Shown piece after piece: positions 33,800 through 46,790 of a stretch of DNA of 64,000 bases. The stretch is taken from contig MNCI01005255.1 of NCBI GenBank assembly GCA_015680685.1, positions 758,316 to 822,315 of the forward strand. The letters run 5' to 3'. Source of the DNA: Gnetum montanum. Lineage: Eukaryota > Streptophyta > Gnetopsida > Gnetales > Gnetaceae. Position 1 is the first letter of the stretch. Every line of letters begins with the position of its first letter. The notes beneath the pieces are model-generated. The model was not told the origin of the DNA, made no database searches, and saw only the letters and a program-made list of their open reading frames with translations. The position numbers were made by a program, and so were the translations under genes.

Positions 33800-34931
33800 T
33801 TTGTTTTCTCGCTCCCCTCTCTCTCTTTATTTTTGTTAGAACGCATTATAAACATGACTTCTATTTATAATTTTGAGGGTCGTTGGTAGCTTTCACCGTA
33901 AAGAGGTCAACACGAGGACTAGCTTCAAACTTCTATGTACAGTAGGTTAAAGTATTTCCTTAACTTCTATGTGCGGTGGTTTAAAGTATTTCCTTAACTA
34001 AATTGCCTATCATTATCTATGTTTCACATTGGTTCGAAATGCGGGAACGTGGGAGCACCCGAGCGGGAACGTGGGAGCACCCTGGGAGCACGAGAGCATG
34101 TACCCAAACAAGTTTAGGAACAAGGGCTATTTCATGGGAGCAAAGCCAGATGCATGTGAAACGTGACTAAAGGAATCAATTAATAAAATAAAAAAAATCA
34201 TTTTCTAAACTTAGTCAAGATTTGTTAAGAAATCTATAAATATTGTAATGTTAAAACTAGAATTTAATTAAATCATATCTATCAAAATAAGATATTGGTA
34301 TACAAATAGAAAAAATGTTAGTCAAAGTGTTCAATTTATTATTTATAAAATTTTTATGATTATTATTTATTTGTATAAACATATTTTTGTTCACTACAGC
34401 TTCATATCATTTTAGAACAAAATGTTTTGAATTTATAAGTAACTAAAGTCTGTTTGGAGTTCCCATTCAATTGGGAACGAGTTTAAGTACCTAGAACATG
34501 GGGAACAAGAAAATTTTTGTGGGAGTGAGCTCCTGCAAAACACTAATCATTATCTATAATGTCCAAGAGTATATCCTATGAAACATCTATGTCACTACAC
34601 AAGGAATCAATGTCATGACATTATGATCTACTCTTAGCCATGGTTTGCAAGAATGTTACCTTGATAGTATTAAACATGTGATGAAAATGCAAGAATGTTA
34701 CCTTGATAGTATTCAAGACATGATGAAAATATACAACTATGAGTATGTCACCATTTCCTCATGCTTTCATTTCTCTCCTAGTGACATAGATGTGTGACAT
34801 GTTCTCTCAACCTTATAGATAATGGTAGTTAAGTTAGTAGCAATGACGTTGATTGTAAAGAGACTTTATAGAAAAAGAAATACTTTACAGGATTATTATT
34901 ATATTTACGAGATTGTTTGGTACAAGGTCAG
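33800..34931 (+). other. Intergenic DNA with short duplications
   Basis: No gene. A 38-bp tandem duplication lies at about 33930-34000 (unit with TTAAAGTATTTCCTTAACTT). A 46-bp tandem duplication lies at about 34645-34730 (CAAGAATGTTACCTTGATAG). The 34021-34545 insertion is listed separately. Confidence 0.6.
34021..34545. mobile_element. Possible 525-bp insertion flanked by a 12-bp direct repeat
   Basis: ATCATTATCTAT occurs exactly at 34009-34020 and 34546-34557. The enclosed sequence has GGGAACGTGGGAGCACC twice near its left end and TCCCATTCAATTGGGAAC near its right end, but no coding capacity. A 12-bp target duplication would fit a SINE or another LINE-mobilised sequence, but I see no poly(A) tail or clear pol III promoter. 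Confidence 0.35.
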
Positions 34932-35798
34932 TGATAAATTGTGTTTTTCATCACTCTGATATCAGGGTGGCCACGATATCGAGTACGCGATATCGCAGCC
35001 CAAGATGTGATATCGTACATTCAATATTGCAAGGTTACTCCTGCGTCTATAAATACCACACCCAAGTGCACAATTAGAAGTAAGTTTTTAGCAGTCAGTA
35101 GCAAAGCTCTTGCAGTTTGTTCATTTGAAAGTTAGAATATTTTCCAAGTGCCTGTAGCATGAGGTCTATGTGTAAACTGATCTTTATTCAAGCATTGATG
35201 TACCTAAGCACACCATTGTGTTGGCAATAAAGATGAGCTCTTTGATCCATTCCTTGTAGCAATTAAGATTTTCTTTTTTATGCATTTACATATTGTTATT
35301 TCATGCAATTTACATTAATGTTATTTATGCAGTAATTAATTTTGATTAATTAAGTAACTTATTAAGATACACAAGCACAACCCCTTTGAACATACGTGTG
35401 ACAATTGGTAGCTTACAAATGATTAGCATTTGACAACCTAGCAATGTTTGTACAAAGTTCACGATGTGTTCAGAAAGTGGGAACAGTTACTTGTGTTAGG
35501 CTAGATTAGACTATAGTTTGCTTAGCAATTAATCGCTCTTTTATTCACTCTTACTTTTATTCTTGTTCTAGGCGAGTAATTTCATAAAAACACAAATAAT
35601 AAAAATTTTATGCCTCAGTCACACTTAACCATACAATTGCATTCCACAAGTGGAACTAGGAAGACAAAGAATGAACAACACATACACACTATTTAGCTCT
35701 AGTGAACTTAGTAACTATAGTCTATATAATTTGACCAGATTGCTCGTGAACACTTGTAATTTGTATGGTTAGGCATAGGGAAACCTTGCCGCTCATCA
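34932..35798 (+). repeat. 5' LTR of element C
   Basis: TGATAAAT at the start, GCTCATCA at the end. U3 has several GATATCG boxes (CGATATCGAGTACGCGATAT). TATAAATA at 35048-35055. Confidence 0.88.
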
Positions 35799-35799
35799 T

Positions 35800-35817
35800 T
35801 GGCACCATTGCTAGGGA
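35800..35817 (+). other. Primer binding site of element C
   Basis: TGGCACCATTGCTAGGGA, a mutated form of the Athila primer site TGGCGCCGTTGCCGGGGA, which is intact in element E. It starts 2 nt after the LTR. Confidence 0.8.
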
Positions 35818-35999
35818 CTATAGTTCTTCGTGCACTATCTAAGTCTAGTGAAATTTAGTAACTTCATTGTTCAAACCTTTAGAGTCAAAATCCTAAAAAA
35901 ATTAAAATTATTATCATTAAATTAAACCTCAATTACACACTGTTTATTAACATAAAATTTCTTCTTCTCACGGGAGCCCATCTCCGCCCAACGTAGTTC

Positions 36000-37620
36000 A
36001 AGTACCTCAACAATACTGGGTGGTATATGCTCATCCTAATGAGTATGTAGTAGACTTTACCTTCATCGTACATCAAGATGAACTGATGCAGTGGGGCGAT
36101 ATGGAAGGCAACATTGTGTTCCCACTTGACCAATCTGTTCCAGCAATGCTCCAACTAATGCTCGCACGACATGGGCTTCAACATCTCCATGGAGAATATG
36201 AGATGAGAGATCTTGACTCAAAGGACTATCATCCCACTAAAGTGCAAAGATTAAGTGATTGACAACTAGAGAACCAACACAAGCTTATGAAGGGTAAGGG
36301 ATCAAACATCTTTCCACCTCCACTTGGCCCAATTGACGAAGGTGACCATTTCTTTAGTGATTCTTATCTCTTTGACTTTGTTCAAGGAGCCCTCAACTAG
36401 ACTGTACAATCTACAATCCATAATCTAGGTTCCAGTCAAAATGGATCCAATGAAAAAATAAGATCCAAAGAAGCAAGTCAAGAAAACGGGAAAAAAGGAG
36501 ATCATGATCGTGATCGTGGTTGCAAGCATCAAAGGAAGGATGATAGGCATCATCACGAAGCAAGTTCTCCTTCTTCTTCCCCTTCATCATCATCTTCTTC
36601 TTCATCAGGTTCAGATCATGGCCGCAAATGAAATAACTGTGATGGAGGTGACTGATAGGACCAGAACAACAAAAGGGACCATTAGGATAGTTATGAACGA
36701 GGATGTGGGTAATCCATGAAGAAAGAAGGGATAGTAGGGAACATTGTAGGCACTACCATCATGGCCTTGATGAACCTCTAGTTGCTACTCAAGGTATGTT
36801 AAGCATTGTAGAGGTTGTGAGGATTCCAACAAGGCATGCGAAGGATAGTAGAATAAAGAGGCTTGATATGAACAACATTCCTTGGTTTGAGGGAGGATAT
36901 AATGCTAATCCAAAAAATCATCTTCAAGCCTTCCAAGATGCATGTGCCTTGCATAACATTGAAAATGACTGGCAAAAGCTGAAATTATTTCCAAGGACAC
37001 TTATAAAGGAAGCAAAAGTTGGTATTGATCCTAGAAACTAGAATCAATTAGGTGGTGGAGTATGATGTTGGAATTATTCAATGAAAAATATCAAATGGAC
37101 TCCCGAGTATCCAATAGAAGAAAACAAATTCAAGGGTGGAAACAAGGGAATCATGAGCCCTTGGATGATACTATTGGCTAATACTACTCTATGTTGCATA
37201 GTTGTCCTAATCATGGATACTCTTAGCTTGATCAACTTTTCCATATCGTAGACAGGTTGCAGTCTAAAACTAGGAAAACCCTTGGTTTCTATGCCCAATG
37301 GAGATTGATAGAGTTAAGCACCCGTCAGATTCAAAAATTAATTGAGTAAGTAGCCAAGGACGAGGGAGAGCTAAGAAAACATGAAAGAGAAGAAGAATAT
37401 AATAAAGATCCTTCTATTCAGAAAAAGGGGGTTTGATTTTGTGACAGTGAGGATAAATTAACCAGAGATGAGGTGGTGAATTAGAAAACCTTGTCATTCC
37501 AAAAATTACAATTAGAAATCATGGCCAAGGTTGATCAGTTATGGAACTTCATGGACAATAGGTTTCAAGCTATTCTAAAAATTGTGAAAGAGTCCAAGGA
37601 GTAAGGTGGTGAGCAAGAGT
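36000..37620 (+). pseudogene. gag: Element C gag, decayed
   Basis: The frame from about 36020 reads VYAHPNEYVVDFTF, homologous to TYTHPDEY in D and E. Farther on (about 36880-37020) it reads IPWFEGGYNANPKNHLQAF and DWQKLKLFPRTL, the capsid core shared with D and E. Stops and frameshifts separate the blocks. A Ser/His/Asp-rich low-complexity linker (about 36500-36620) lies between them. Confidence 0.75.
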
Positions 37621-38329
37621 GTCAGAGACGTAAGGAAGCTAAATGTGCCAAATCTAAGCTAAATGTTGCCCAGTTGTATCACACTTGCAAGAATCTGGGG
37701 TGTATGCCTTACATCCACAACTTGCACAAAGGCAAACTCCCAAAAGATTGCCTTATCCACAAGGAAATCCTCGATCCTTCCACCAACCATAGTAGTACTA
37801 CCCCAATCGAACTCCTCTATGAATTGTACTAGCAGTGGCAGCAACCACAATCATGGGCATTGCCACCTCCAAGATAGAAATACCCTTATTGGCAACTAGA
37901 TCCCTACGGTTACTATGTTCAGCAACCTTCATCTACAAAGGACTCCTTTGGTCATATTGTTATTTACCAATCTCACCAAAACCCTCCTAAAACATACCAA
38001 TTATCCTATCCAAGGAGGGATACCACATACTACCCTCATGTACCTTCTATCCCTGCACCTACTCCTCCACCTCCTACACAACTACCACCTACTTTGTCCA
38101 TGCAGGGTGAATTGCTTGCATAACCATAACAAAGGAACGCTATGAGGGTAGTTAATCTGCAATCGGTTAACTCATCTAGTGGGTCAGAACCATGAACAAA
38201 GAAAAAACCTTTCTTCCAACCTTATAGTCCACCAAAGCCCTTGGACACATCAGTGGTTGGTAACCCTGCTCCTCCACCTTCCTCTGTTTCCTCTCTATCC
38301 AGGTCCTCTTCAAACCAAAATCCTTCTTG

Positions 38330-38670
38330 AATTCATACTATAATGTTGACACATGTTGTATTTAATTGGATTCGAGCTGGTAACCTAGAAAATTAGTTGA
38401 TCCTGGAAGTCCTTTGGTTTACTTGAAAATTGTTGGGAATGAACCTTGTAATGCTCTTCTTGACTTTGGTTCTAGTGTTAATCTGATCTCCCATGAGATG
38501 TACACAATGTGGAATCTTCCTCCTTTGAAGAAGAGCAACATCCAGCTAGAACTGGTTGAGAACATTGTTACCACCATTTTTGGGTGGTCATATCCCACTA
38601 ATTTCCTAGTAATCAAAGTGGAAAATTGCAAGGGGGATTTTCCAATCATTATGGGAAGGCATGGCTAAGT
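38330..38670 (+). pseudogene. pro: Element C aspartic protease
   Basis: ALLDFGSSVNLISHEMY carries the protease loop. The catalytic D-S-G of D (IDSGSGVNLIS) is D-F-G here. It ends GDFPIIMGR, the second conserved strand. A short homologous stretch continues in another frame to about 38800. Confidence 0.75.
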
Positions 38671-39179
38671 ACTATGGATGACAAAATGGGCATTAGAGAT
38701 CTTTCCTTGAAGGTATCAAAAGAAAATGAATTTGAAAAGATCGAGAAGAAGAGAGTTCCATGTATCACGTACAATGAGTCAAGATGCCATTGTGTACAAA
38801 AGTTATGGTTAGTAAAGCAAACATCTATCTTTGCATGTAAGCAGTGTGCACCAAAAGCTGATATCCAGAGATATTTGTACACAATAGCCACAAAACAAAA
38901 AGACACCCAGTGGCTAATAGCTAATTTTATCAATAGTACATTATGCATGGAACTGATTGAGGGCCTAATGTACAAATATGTTACAAGTATGGATAAATTT
39001 GAGCAAGTTCATCACCAGCTTTTCAAAGGAGCAAATGATTATGTCAGTTGGGATGAGCAGAAATTCTTGATAGTTTTAAACAAGAGCCCATTGAATTGAA
39101 GACACTATCGGCTAGAATGGGGTATGTATTTTTGAAAAATGGGAGGTCGATTATCATTAATTCCAAGCTTGCTATAAAA

Positions 39180-40580
39180 TAGAAGAAAAAGTTAATAAAA
39201 GTTGTGGAAAAGTGGTCAACAACTTCTACTTGGTTATATTCTAAGCTCAATGGGATATATCTAAGAATATGCCAGCATAGGATATACATTGACCCTTTCG
39301 TCAGCTGAAATGATAGTTGCAGTGATGTTTGAATCACAGGTTAAAATAGAATGTCAAAGAGGGGATTGAACAATTCCTCAAAGCAGGATTCATCTACCTA
39401 GTTATAGATAGTGAGTGGATTAGCCCTCTCATGATCGTGCCAAAGGAAGAAGGAAAATGATGGATGTGCATTGATTTCCAGCTGCTCAACATGGCAACTT
39501 TCAAACATCATTTTCCATTACCTTTCATCGACCAAGTGCTAGACACCATTTTGAGGCATAGCTTTTATAGATTTCTGGATGGTTATAGTGGTTATAACCA
39601 AATCCAGATTGCACCAGAGGAATAGGCAAAGACAACTTTCACAAGTTGTTGGGGGACTTTTGCCTACCAATAGATGCCATTTGGTCTATGCAATGTCCCA
39701 GCCACATTTCAATGATTAGTTTTCAACATTTTCCAACAATAGATCGGTAGTGGGGTAGAAGTTTTTATGGATGACCTTTTTACCTATGAAGCTATGTTCG
39801 AGTAATCCCTAAATCATCTTGAGCACGTGTTGAAGAGATGTGTTGAAACAAACCTCCAACTCAATTGGAAAAAGAGTCATCTTATGGTCCAGGAAGGCAT
39901 AATATTGGGGCATCAGATCTGAAAAGATGGAATCAAGGTGGACCTTGAAAAAATAAGGGTCATCCAAAAAATAACCCATCGACCTAAAATAGTCAAAGAA
40001 GTTCAATCATTCCTTGGTCAAACTGGCTACTATTGATGATTCATCGAGAATTTTTCCAAAATCACCAAGCCATTGGTAGAATTAACAAAGAAGGATGCAT
40101 CATTCATCTAGACCCTTGCATGTGAATCAACATTTTAACAATTGAAGCGAAAGCTTGTTGAGACTCCCATTCTTCAAGCACCAGATTGGTCCAAACCATT
40201 TCATGTGATGACTGATGCATCGAATTATGCTTTGGAGGTAATGCTTATGTAGATGGATGATCAAAAATGTCCATATTACATTCATTGTGCAAGCTAGAGC
40301 ATTACAAGTTCACAACTAAACTACACCACCACAAAAAAGGAGTTGATGGTAGTGGTGTTTGCTTTAAAGAGTTCAAGCACTGTGTGCTTAGCTACAAATT
40401 TTTTGTGCACATAAATCATAGTGCCATCAGATTTCTAATGAACAAACCAATGGTGAGCCCCTGTGTCATATGGTGGCTTTTGATTTTGTAGAAATTTGAT
40501 CTCACAATGGTAGATCATAAAGGTGTGGAAAATGTGGTCACGGATCACTTATCGCAGCTAAGATGGGATGACAAGAAGAA
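39180..40580 (+). pseudogene. pol: Element C reverse transcriptase and RNase H
   Basis: Blocks in order: a segment like the Athila pre-RT region (LNGIYLRICQHRIYID, about 39245), WMCIDFQLLNMATFKHHFP (about 39459), FLDGYSGYNQI (about 39575), MPFGLCNVPATFQ (about 39675), FMDDL (39761-39778) in place of Y-x-D-D, then RNase H-like KPFHVMTDASNYAL (about 40195). At least ten stops break the frame. Confidence 0.8.
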
Positions 40581-40629
40581 ATAGAGTTCTTTATCTAATC
40601 AATTCCTTGACGAATCTCTCATTGTAGGT

Positions 40630-41760
40630 AGTATTAATGCACAAATGCCCGATGAACCAAAATGGTATGACACCATCCTTACTTATCTACTCAAGAAAGA
40701 ACTGCTGTAAGGGCTGGATACTAGAAAGAAACAACAGTTTATTCATCAAGTTAAATACTTCATGGAGATTAATGAAAACCTTTACAAGGTTTATCCCAAT
40801 GGCCTGGTACATTGGTGTGTCCTTGATACATATTAACTTTGCATTCTTCAAGATGCTCACGAAGGTCATTGTGGAAGCCATTATGTTGGGAGACACACAA
40901 CCATAAAAATCCTCATCACGAGGTATTATTGGCCAACAATCTTTAGGGACACACACTAATTCATCCATGCTTGTGATCATTGCCAGATGGATGGTGGAAT
41001 TATAGCTTGTATGGAGGGACCACAACAATGTATACAACCTCTCGAACCATTCGACATTTGCGACATTAACTTTATGGGTCCCTTCGCATCTTTATCTAAT
41101 GAAAAGGCATATGTAATAGTCGTAGTTAACTATTGTACCAAGTGGGTAGAAGCAGCAGCTGTCACTGACTGTACATCCACCACTGTTGCTCGATTTGTAC
41201 AACAAAACATTGTAAATAGGTTTAGTGTACCTCATGCATTAATTTTTGATAATGGAAATAATTTTATAGGTGCCACTTTTCGAAAGTTTATGCAACACTT
41301 GGGGGTTGAACATAAATTCACAACACCATATTACCCCTAAGCCAATGGCTAAGGTAAGCTCACTAATAGGGAGATTACAAAAATTTTAACATGTACAATT
41401 AGCAAATACCGAAGGGATTGGAACACTAAATTAAATGATGCCCTTTGGGCCTATCACTCCACATGGATGATTCTCATAGGTTATTTCTCCTATGAACTTG
41501 TGCATAAAAAACTACCAACATTGCCCATCCAATCCAAGCTCCATACACTCTCCACAACTTATGACCTTGACCTAGATCTAAGTCTAGCATAGAAAGAATG
41601 ATTAATGAGTCTCAACTTGCTAGAAGAAAATCAGTTAATGGCCCTATCATCCAACGAGATGCATAAGGCATTCAACAAGAAATGCTATGACCTCAGAATA
41701 AGAAAAGTAAAGTTTAAACCACGAGATAAGATTTTTTATTGGAATCCTGCACATGTACCC
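40630..41760 (+). pseudogene. pol: Element C integrase
   Basis: HCGSHYVGRHT and ACDHCQ form the zinc-binding region (about 40869-40985). The core has FDICDINFMGPF and IFDNGNNFIG with both aspartates. The Glu region reads ANG-stop-GKLTNREI, so the catalytic Glu has become Lys. The open stretch 40987-41340 covers most of the core. Confidence 0.82.
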
Positions 41761-42059
41761 CAATGAAGAAAATTCCAAACATTGTGGGAAGGACCTTACA
41801 TTATTGATGAGACTTTTCCATCTAGAGCCATGATCATCTACAAAATTGATAGCCTAGACAAAAATAAACTAGTTAAACATTCAACAAATAAAACCTTTTC
41901 ATGAGCTGAAGCCAACCAACGCAACAAACACCTCGCCAGATGGACAACCATGCCCAATATTTTGAATCTCTCCCTTCCAACTTAGTCATGGGGGAGATGG
42001 ATATCCATACTAACACCTTTGGTGGATCCTCAATTTTTGACCTTTTTGTTTTACACATT

Positions 42060-44060
42060 TTTGATTTTACAACTTTTTGTTTTCATCTTCTTCATTTTAT
42101 ATCTTTGTATTTTTAAGGTTCTTGGTTTTCCCTTAGTTTTTGCTTTACACCATTGTTAATATATTCAATAATTATTGTCTACTCTTTTACTTTCTTTTGT
42201 GGTTATGTTTTCTTATGTTTGATGTGTTTCTATACTTTTCTACTAATAAGGTGGTAGGTAAAATGGTAATGCACTTCTCAATGGTGGTATGCTTTATTTG
42301 TAATTTGATTATTGATGTCTAGTTTCTAACTTTGAATGTCATTACTGACGACTAGGACATGGTTTCTTTTTATGTAACAAGTAGTGAGTCCACATCATCC
42401 ACCCATCCACATACTCTATGGTTTTTCCTTATTTTGGAAGTGTGCAGTCTCTTCTTCATTAATACAACTTTAATAAATTCATGACTTGTGTAGTTTTCGA
42501 AATTGGGAAGGAATCAAAGGTTTAGACAGGGTGTGGCTTCAAAGGGATGTGATATTCTTTGTGCTTTTCTATTTTCCTATGTGCAGGGATGTTCTCGGAA
42601 GCTTCTCACCATTTCGCATCATTTCATAATAGGAAGTCAAATAAGTCATTACATGGTGTGGTCCTCATCACAAAAAAAAGAAAAAAAAGAAGAGAGATGA
42701 GGATTCAAATCACAACCCTTGCAAAAAATAAATGTGAAAAACACATGGATCTTTGCATGGTATGGTTCCCATTTTTTTAAAAAATAAAATAAAATAAAAT
42801 AAAAAAAAACAAAACAAAACAAAAACATATGGAAATTCAAAGCACACCCCTTAGACCAACTAAGAGGGCTATAATCATTGGTTATGAGACTTGTCTTGTC
42901 TCCTCTAACTAAGGCCCTTTCTCACTTCCTACCTTCACTCCAATTTGGAATGGTGGTTGTTTTGTGGGAGCATTCTTGTGTCTCAGGGGATGGACTTGCC
43001 TTAGAATGTTGATGCGAAGTCACTAAAAGTGGTTGGTTTTGATCTGGACTGAGAAAGGATCCTACCAAGTCAATTAATTACAAACTCCACAAGGGACTAT
43101 ATGTGACCATAATTAGAAACTCCATTTCACTCTCTCTATCATCCATCTATGCTTTTCATACCTCACCTCACTACCGGTTTCATGTTTTGATTCAATGTTT
43201 TGGTTTTACATGTCAGGATTCTTAGTTAGTTACTTTTGGATTTTTATACTTTACTTTCTGAAACCATTAATCATCCATGGTGCCCATGGACTCCTTGGTT
43301 TGAAGTTATGCAATGGCATAAAAGGCTTGTGCTTGCTTTGGGGAGGACCCACTTGCATATCTTTTGGTTCGGTTAAGTTATGTTCTTTACCCTTAGACAT
43401 GGTTACAATCAAATTCTTTTTATTTATTCCATCCATGTCATCCAATTGTATACACCTTCACAGCTATTTGTAATGAACTTTCTTTTATTTTTGTGAATAC
43501 CCTATTTCTAGTACTCGTGTTGAACTTTTTCTAAATTATGTGGATCGCTTCTCTTATTTAACCCATTCATCAGTCTTTCCACTAATAACATTAAGCAACC
43601 AATCTATCACAATCACAACCTGGCTAGATAAAATCACCGACGAGACAAGGTGCTCAGCCATTATCCATTGCACTATAAATATTAATCCTTGGTATTTTTG
43701 TGATTATAATGGGAAGTGTGGATTGGAAGTGGGACTGCCATCACCAAGGAGGGTGCAACCATATCACTCGTGGGAGATTTTTCCTGACCACTAGATCTCT
43801 TTTATCTCTCCCTCATACTTCTATTGCCAAGAGGGTTTGGATGCTTTTTGGATCCATTGGTGTTCCTTCCTATTGTCATGAACACTCAATGTTGTACATC
43901 ATTGTAATATTGTATGCTAGGGCACTCTTATATTTATCTATTTTCTTTGTGTCACTATGAATGTTAGTCAAATAAGTCTACACCCCCAATTATATTTTGT
44001 AAAGGACTTGTTCCTCTTCTTCTATACTTGAGGATGAGTTTTCATTTAGTCGTGGGGGTA
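42060..44060 (+). other. 3' noncoding region of element C
   Basis: No env-like or other recognisable ORF. It holds the block CTTTGGGGAGGACCCACTTG (43336-43355) shared with the other Athila-type elements, an A-rich pentanucleotide tract (AAAAT/AAAAC repeats, about 42776-42825), and the polypurine segment AGTCGTGGGGGTA (44048-44060). Confidence 0.7.
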
Positions 44061-44941
44061 TGATAAATCATGTTTTTCATCACTCTAATATCAGGGTGGC
44101 CACAATATCAGGTACATGATATTAGGTACGCGATATCACAGCCTAAGATGCAATATCATACATTCGATATGGCAGGGTTACTCGCGAGTCTATAAATACC
44201 CTGTCCAGGCACACAATTAGGAGTAGGTTTTTAGCAGTTAGTAGCAAAGCTCTTCCAATTTTTCCATTTGAAAGTTATAATATTTTCCAAGTGCTCGCAA
44301 TAGAAGGTCTAAGTGTGAACGGATCTTTATTCAAGCATTGATGTACCTGAGCACACCATTGTGTTGGAAATAAAGGTGAGCTCTTTGATCCATTTCTTGC
44401 AGCACTTGAGATTTTCTTTCTTATGCATTTACATATTGTTATTTCATGCAATTTACATTAATGTTATTTATGTAGTAATTAATTTTGATTACTCAAGAAA
44501 CTTATTAAGATACACAAGCACAACCCTTTTGAACATATGTGTGACAACTGGTAGCTCAAAAATGGTTAGTGTTTGACAACCTAGTAGTGTTTGCACAAAG
44601 TTCAGGATGTGTTTAAAAAGTGGGAACAATTACTTATCTTAGGCTAGATTAGACTATAGTTTTCTTAGCAATTAATCACTCTTTTATTCTCTCTTACTTT
44701 TATTCTTGTTCTAGGGGAGTAATTTCATAAAAACACAAATAATAAAAATTTTATGCCTCAGTCACACTTAACCATACAATTGCATTTCACAAGTGGGATT
44801 GGGAAGACAATGAAAAAACAGCACACACACACTATTTAGCTCTAGTGCACTTAGTAACTATAGTCTATGGAATTTAACCGAATTGCACATGAATGCTTGT
44901 GATTCATATGGTTGGGTGTAGAAAAACCTTACTGCTCATCG
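44061..44941 (+). repeat. 3' LTR of element C
   Basis: TGATAAATCATG start. The end reads GCTCATCG, where the 5' LTR has GCTCATCA. TATAAATA near 44191. The GATATCG boxes are partly mutated to GATATCA/GATATTA. Confidence 0.87.
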
Positions 44942-44946
44942 GTCAT

Positions 44947-46790
44947 AAAGAGATAACAATTATCATTTCTACTATGGATCAGAGAGTATGGACTTATGCA
45001 TACCAAGTATGTGATAGATTGAGTAATGCCAACCAAAAGCTAATAACAATTGAAACACTTTGTAGTAGTATTTGCATTTGTATTTGTAGATATTCAAATT
45101 AGAAAGCTACATCATGGCCTTTGTGATATAGTATTCTTACATATTGCATACATCATTCTTCATCAGTAATAAGGATTAGGTGGCCATTTCATTATTGCTT
45201 AAATAATGTATATTGGTACTTGTTGATGTCACCATCTTGGTTAGACCTATCTATGGCATGCATTGAGGAGTAATGTTATTAATAGAAATGGAGATTCACA
45301 TATCATTCCTTTTGACATCATTAGATTACTTTCATACATATTTGATCATTGTTAAAGGAAAGGAATGCCAAAGCCATCCAATGCTTGTGATAATGTGCAA
45401 CATGTTGATAAGTGTATATATATGATGGCAATGATGTGTTATGTTGCATGTATGTGATGCAGGCATTTTGATAAGTGGTGAAGCATCATTGAAAGTGAGA
45501 AATAAATGTCAATATCATCTTATAACAAATGCTAACATTAATGATATAGTTTATGTTTGATGTCAGGTATATCAACATCAATGCTAATATTGAATTTTTG
45601 AAGATTTTGTTTTGTAAGAATGAACCATAAACATCAACTCAAAGTAGATGTTAACATTGAAGATAAAAGATTTGCTAGTTTGGTTTGGGAGATAGAAAAT
45701 TATGTTTGAGATGACATTGAATGCTAGGAAAATTAAGACCCATTTGAAAAGCATCATATTAACATCTATTTAAAGCACATATGTAAGAACATACATGATG
45801 GGTTAATGGTCTTATTCAAAGTTTAGACAAGAAATAGGTAATTTTGTATAGAAATTATATGTGAGTTTGTACATATCATGATACAAAAAAAAATATTTAA
45901 TTAAAGAATAGCTCATCAATAGTCAAGGGATTCATTATTAAGAGGTTTATAATGTCTTTGGAACTCTTTACTAAACCATTCTCTATGGTCACATGTGTTG
46001 TTAGAGATAGGTTCAATGATGCTCATTATGCCGAAGGTGCTCCTTACATTGACAGTTTTCTCAAGTCATTGTTGGTGATAAATTTAGCATTGTAATATTT
46101 ATTTGCTAGATTCCATGGGGTTGATTCTACCAATAGTTTGAATGATGTTAACCTTTACTCTTCATCAATCATGGCTTTCACATTAGCTTCCTATCCTATT
46201 GTCCTATACCTTTTCTTGTGGAAGGGAAAAAATGTCTCTAAACATCATAAGGACCTAACTCAAAGAAAAGGCATGAAATGTAAGACTTACATTCTATGTT
46301 ATTTCTATGTCCAAAATTTCTCTAGGAAATGTTAGCCCTTGTGATTTTTGAATCATTAGTGTCCATGTAAGCTAGAGGAGCAACTACCTCTTTGCATCCC
46401 TAGTGATGGACATTATGGGTATATGTCATGGATTAAGCTTCTTGAATAGTAAACCTTAGTATTCTCAGAAGTTGATGTCCATGTACTAAAGAGCTAGGGT
46501 GGTGCTATGCTTCTAGCATAGATAATCCTTACAATCATTCCCATGCTACCATTACCTAGCCCTACCTTCATCCATATGTTGCATGTCAGCATAACCTTCA
46601 CATCCTTGGAAATGATTACCTCTTGTTTCAAATCATCATTGTCATTGAGCTATATTAAGATCAACATTGTAGATTTAGTGATGTGCCTCACAATAGCTCA
46701 TCAAGGATCTCTAACTTAATCATGTTATGAACTCTCATCTTTCATTGGTCAAGTAGAGATGGAACACATCTCCAAACCCATTCCATTTAC
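44947..46790 (+). other. AT-rich intergenic DNA
   Basis: Nothing recognisable apart from a region about 45530-45680 where ACATCAA and TGTTAACATTGA motifs recur at irregular spacing. Confidence 0.5.

Larger units (their letters stand above)
34932..44941 (+). mobile_element. Element C: complete Athila-like retrotransposon, decayed
   Basis: 5' LTR 34932-35798, primer binding site 35800, gag, protease, RT-RNase H, integrase, a 2-kb noncoding 3' region, polypurine tract and 3' LTR 44061-44941. Flanking pentamers are GTCAG (34927-34931) and GTCAT (44942-44946), a target duplication with one mismatch. The LTRs differ by length and many substitutions, and every ORF is broken, so the insertion is old. 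Confidence 0.88.

Noticed and set aside
34021-34545. Calling the 525-bp insert a MITE
   Set aside because: Its ends are not inverted repeats of each other, and a 12-bp flanking repeat is too long for common MITE superfamilies.
42060-44060. Search for an env-like ORF after the integrase of element C, as in some Athila elements
   Set aside because: Only short unrelated frames are present, with no signal peptide plus transmembrane arrangement and no similarity to the equivalent region of D.
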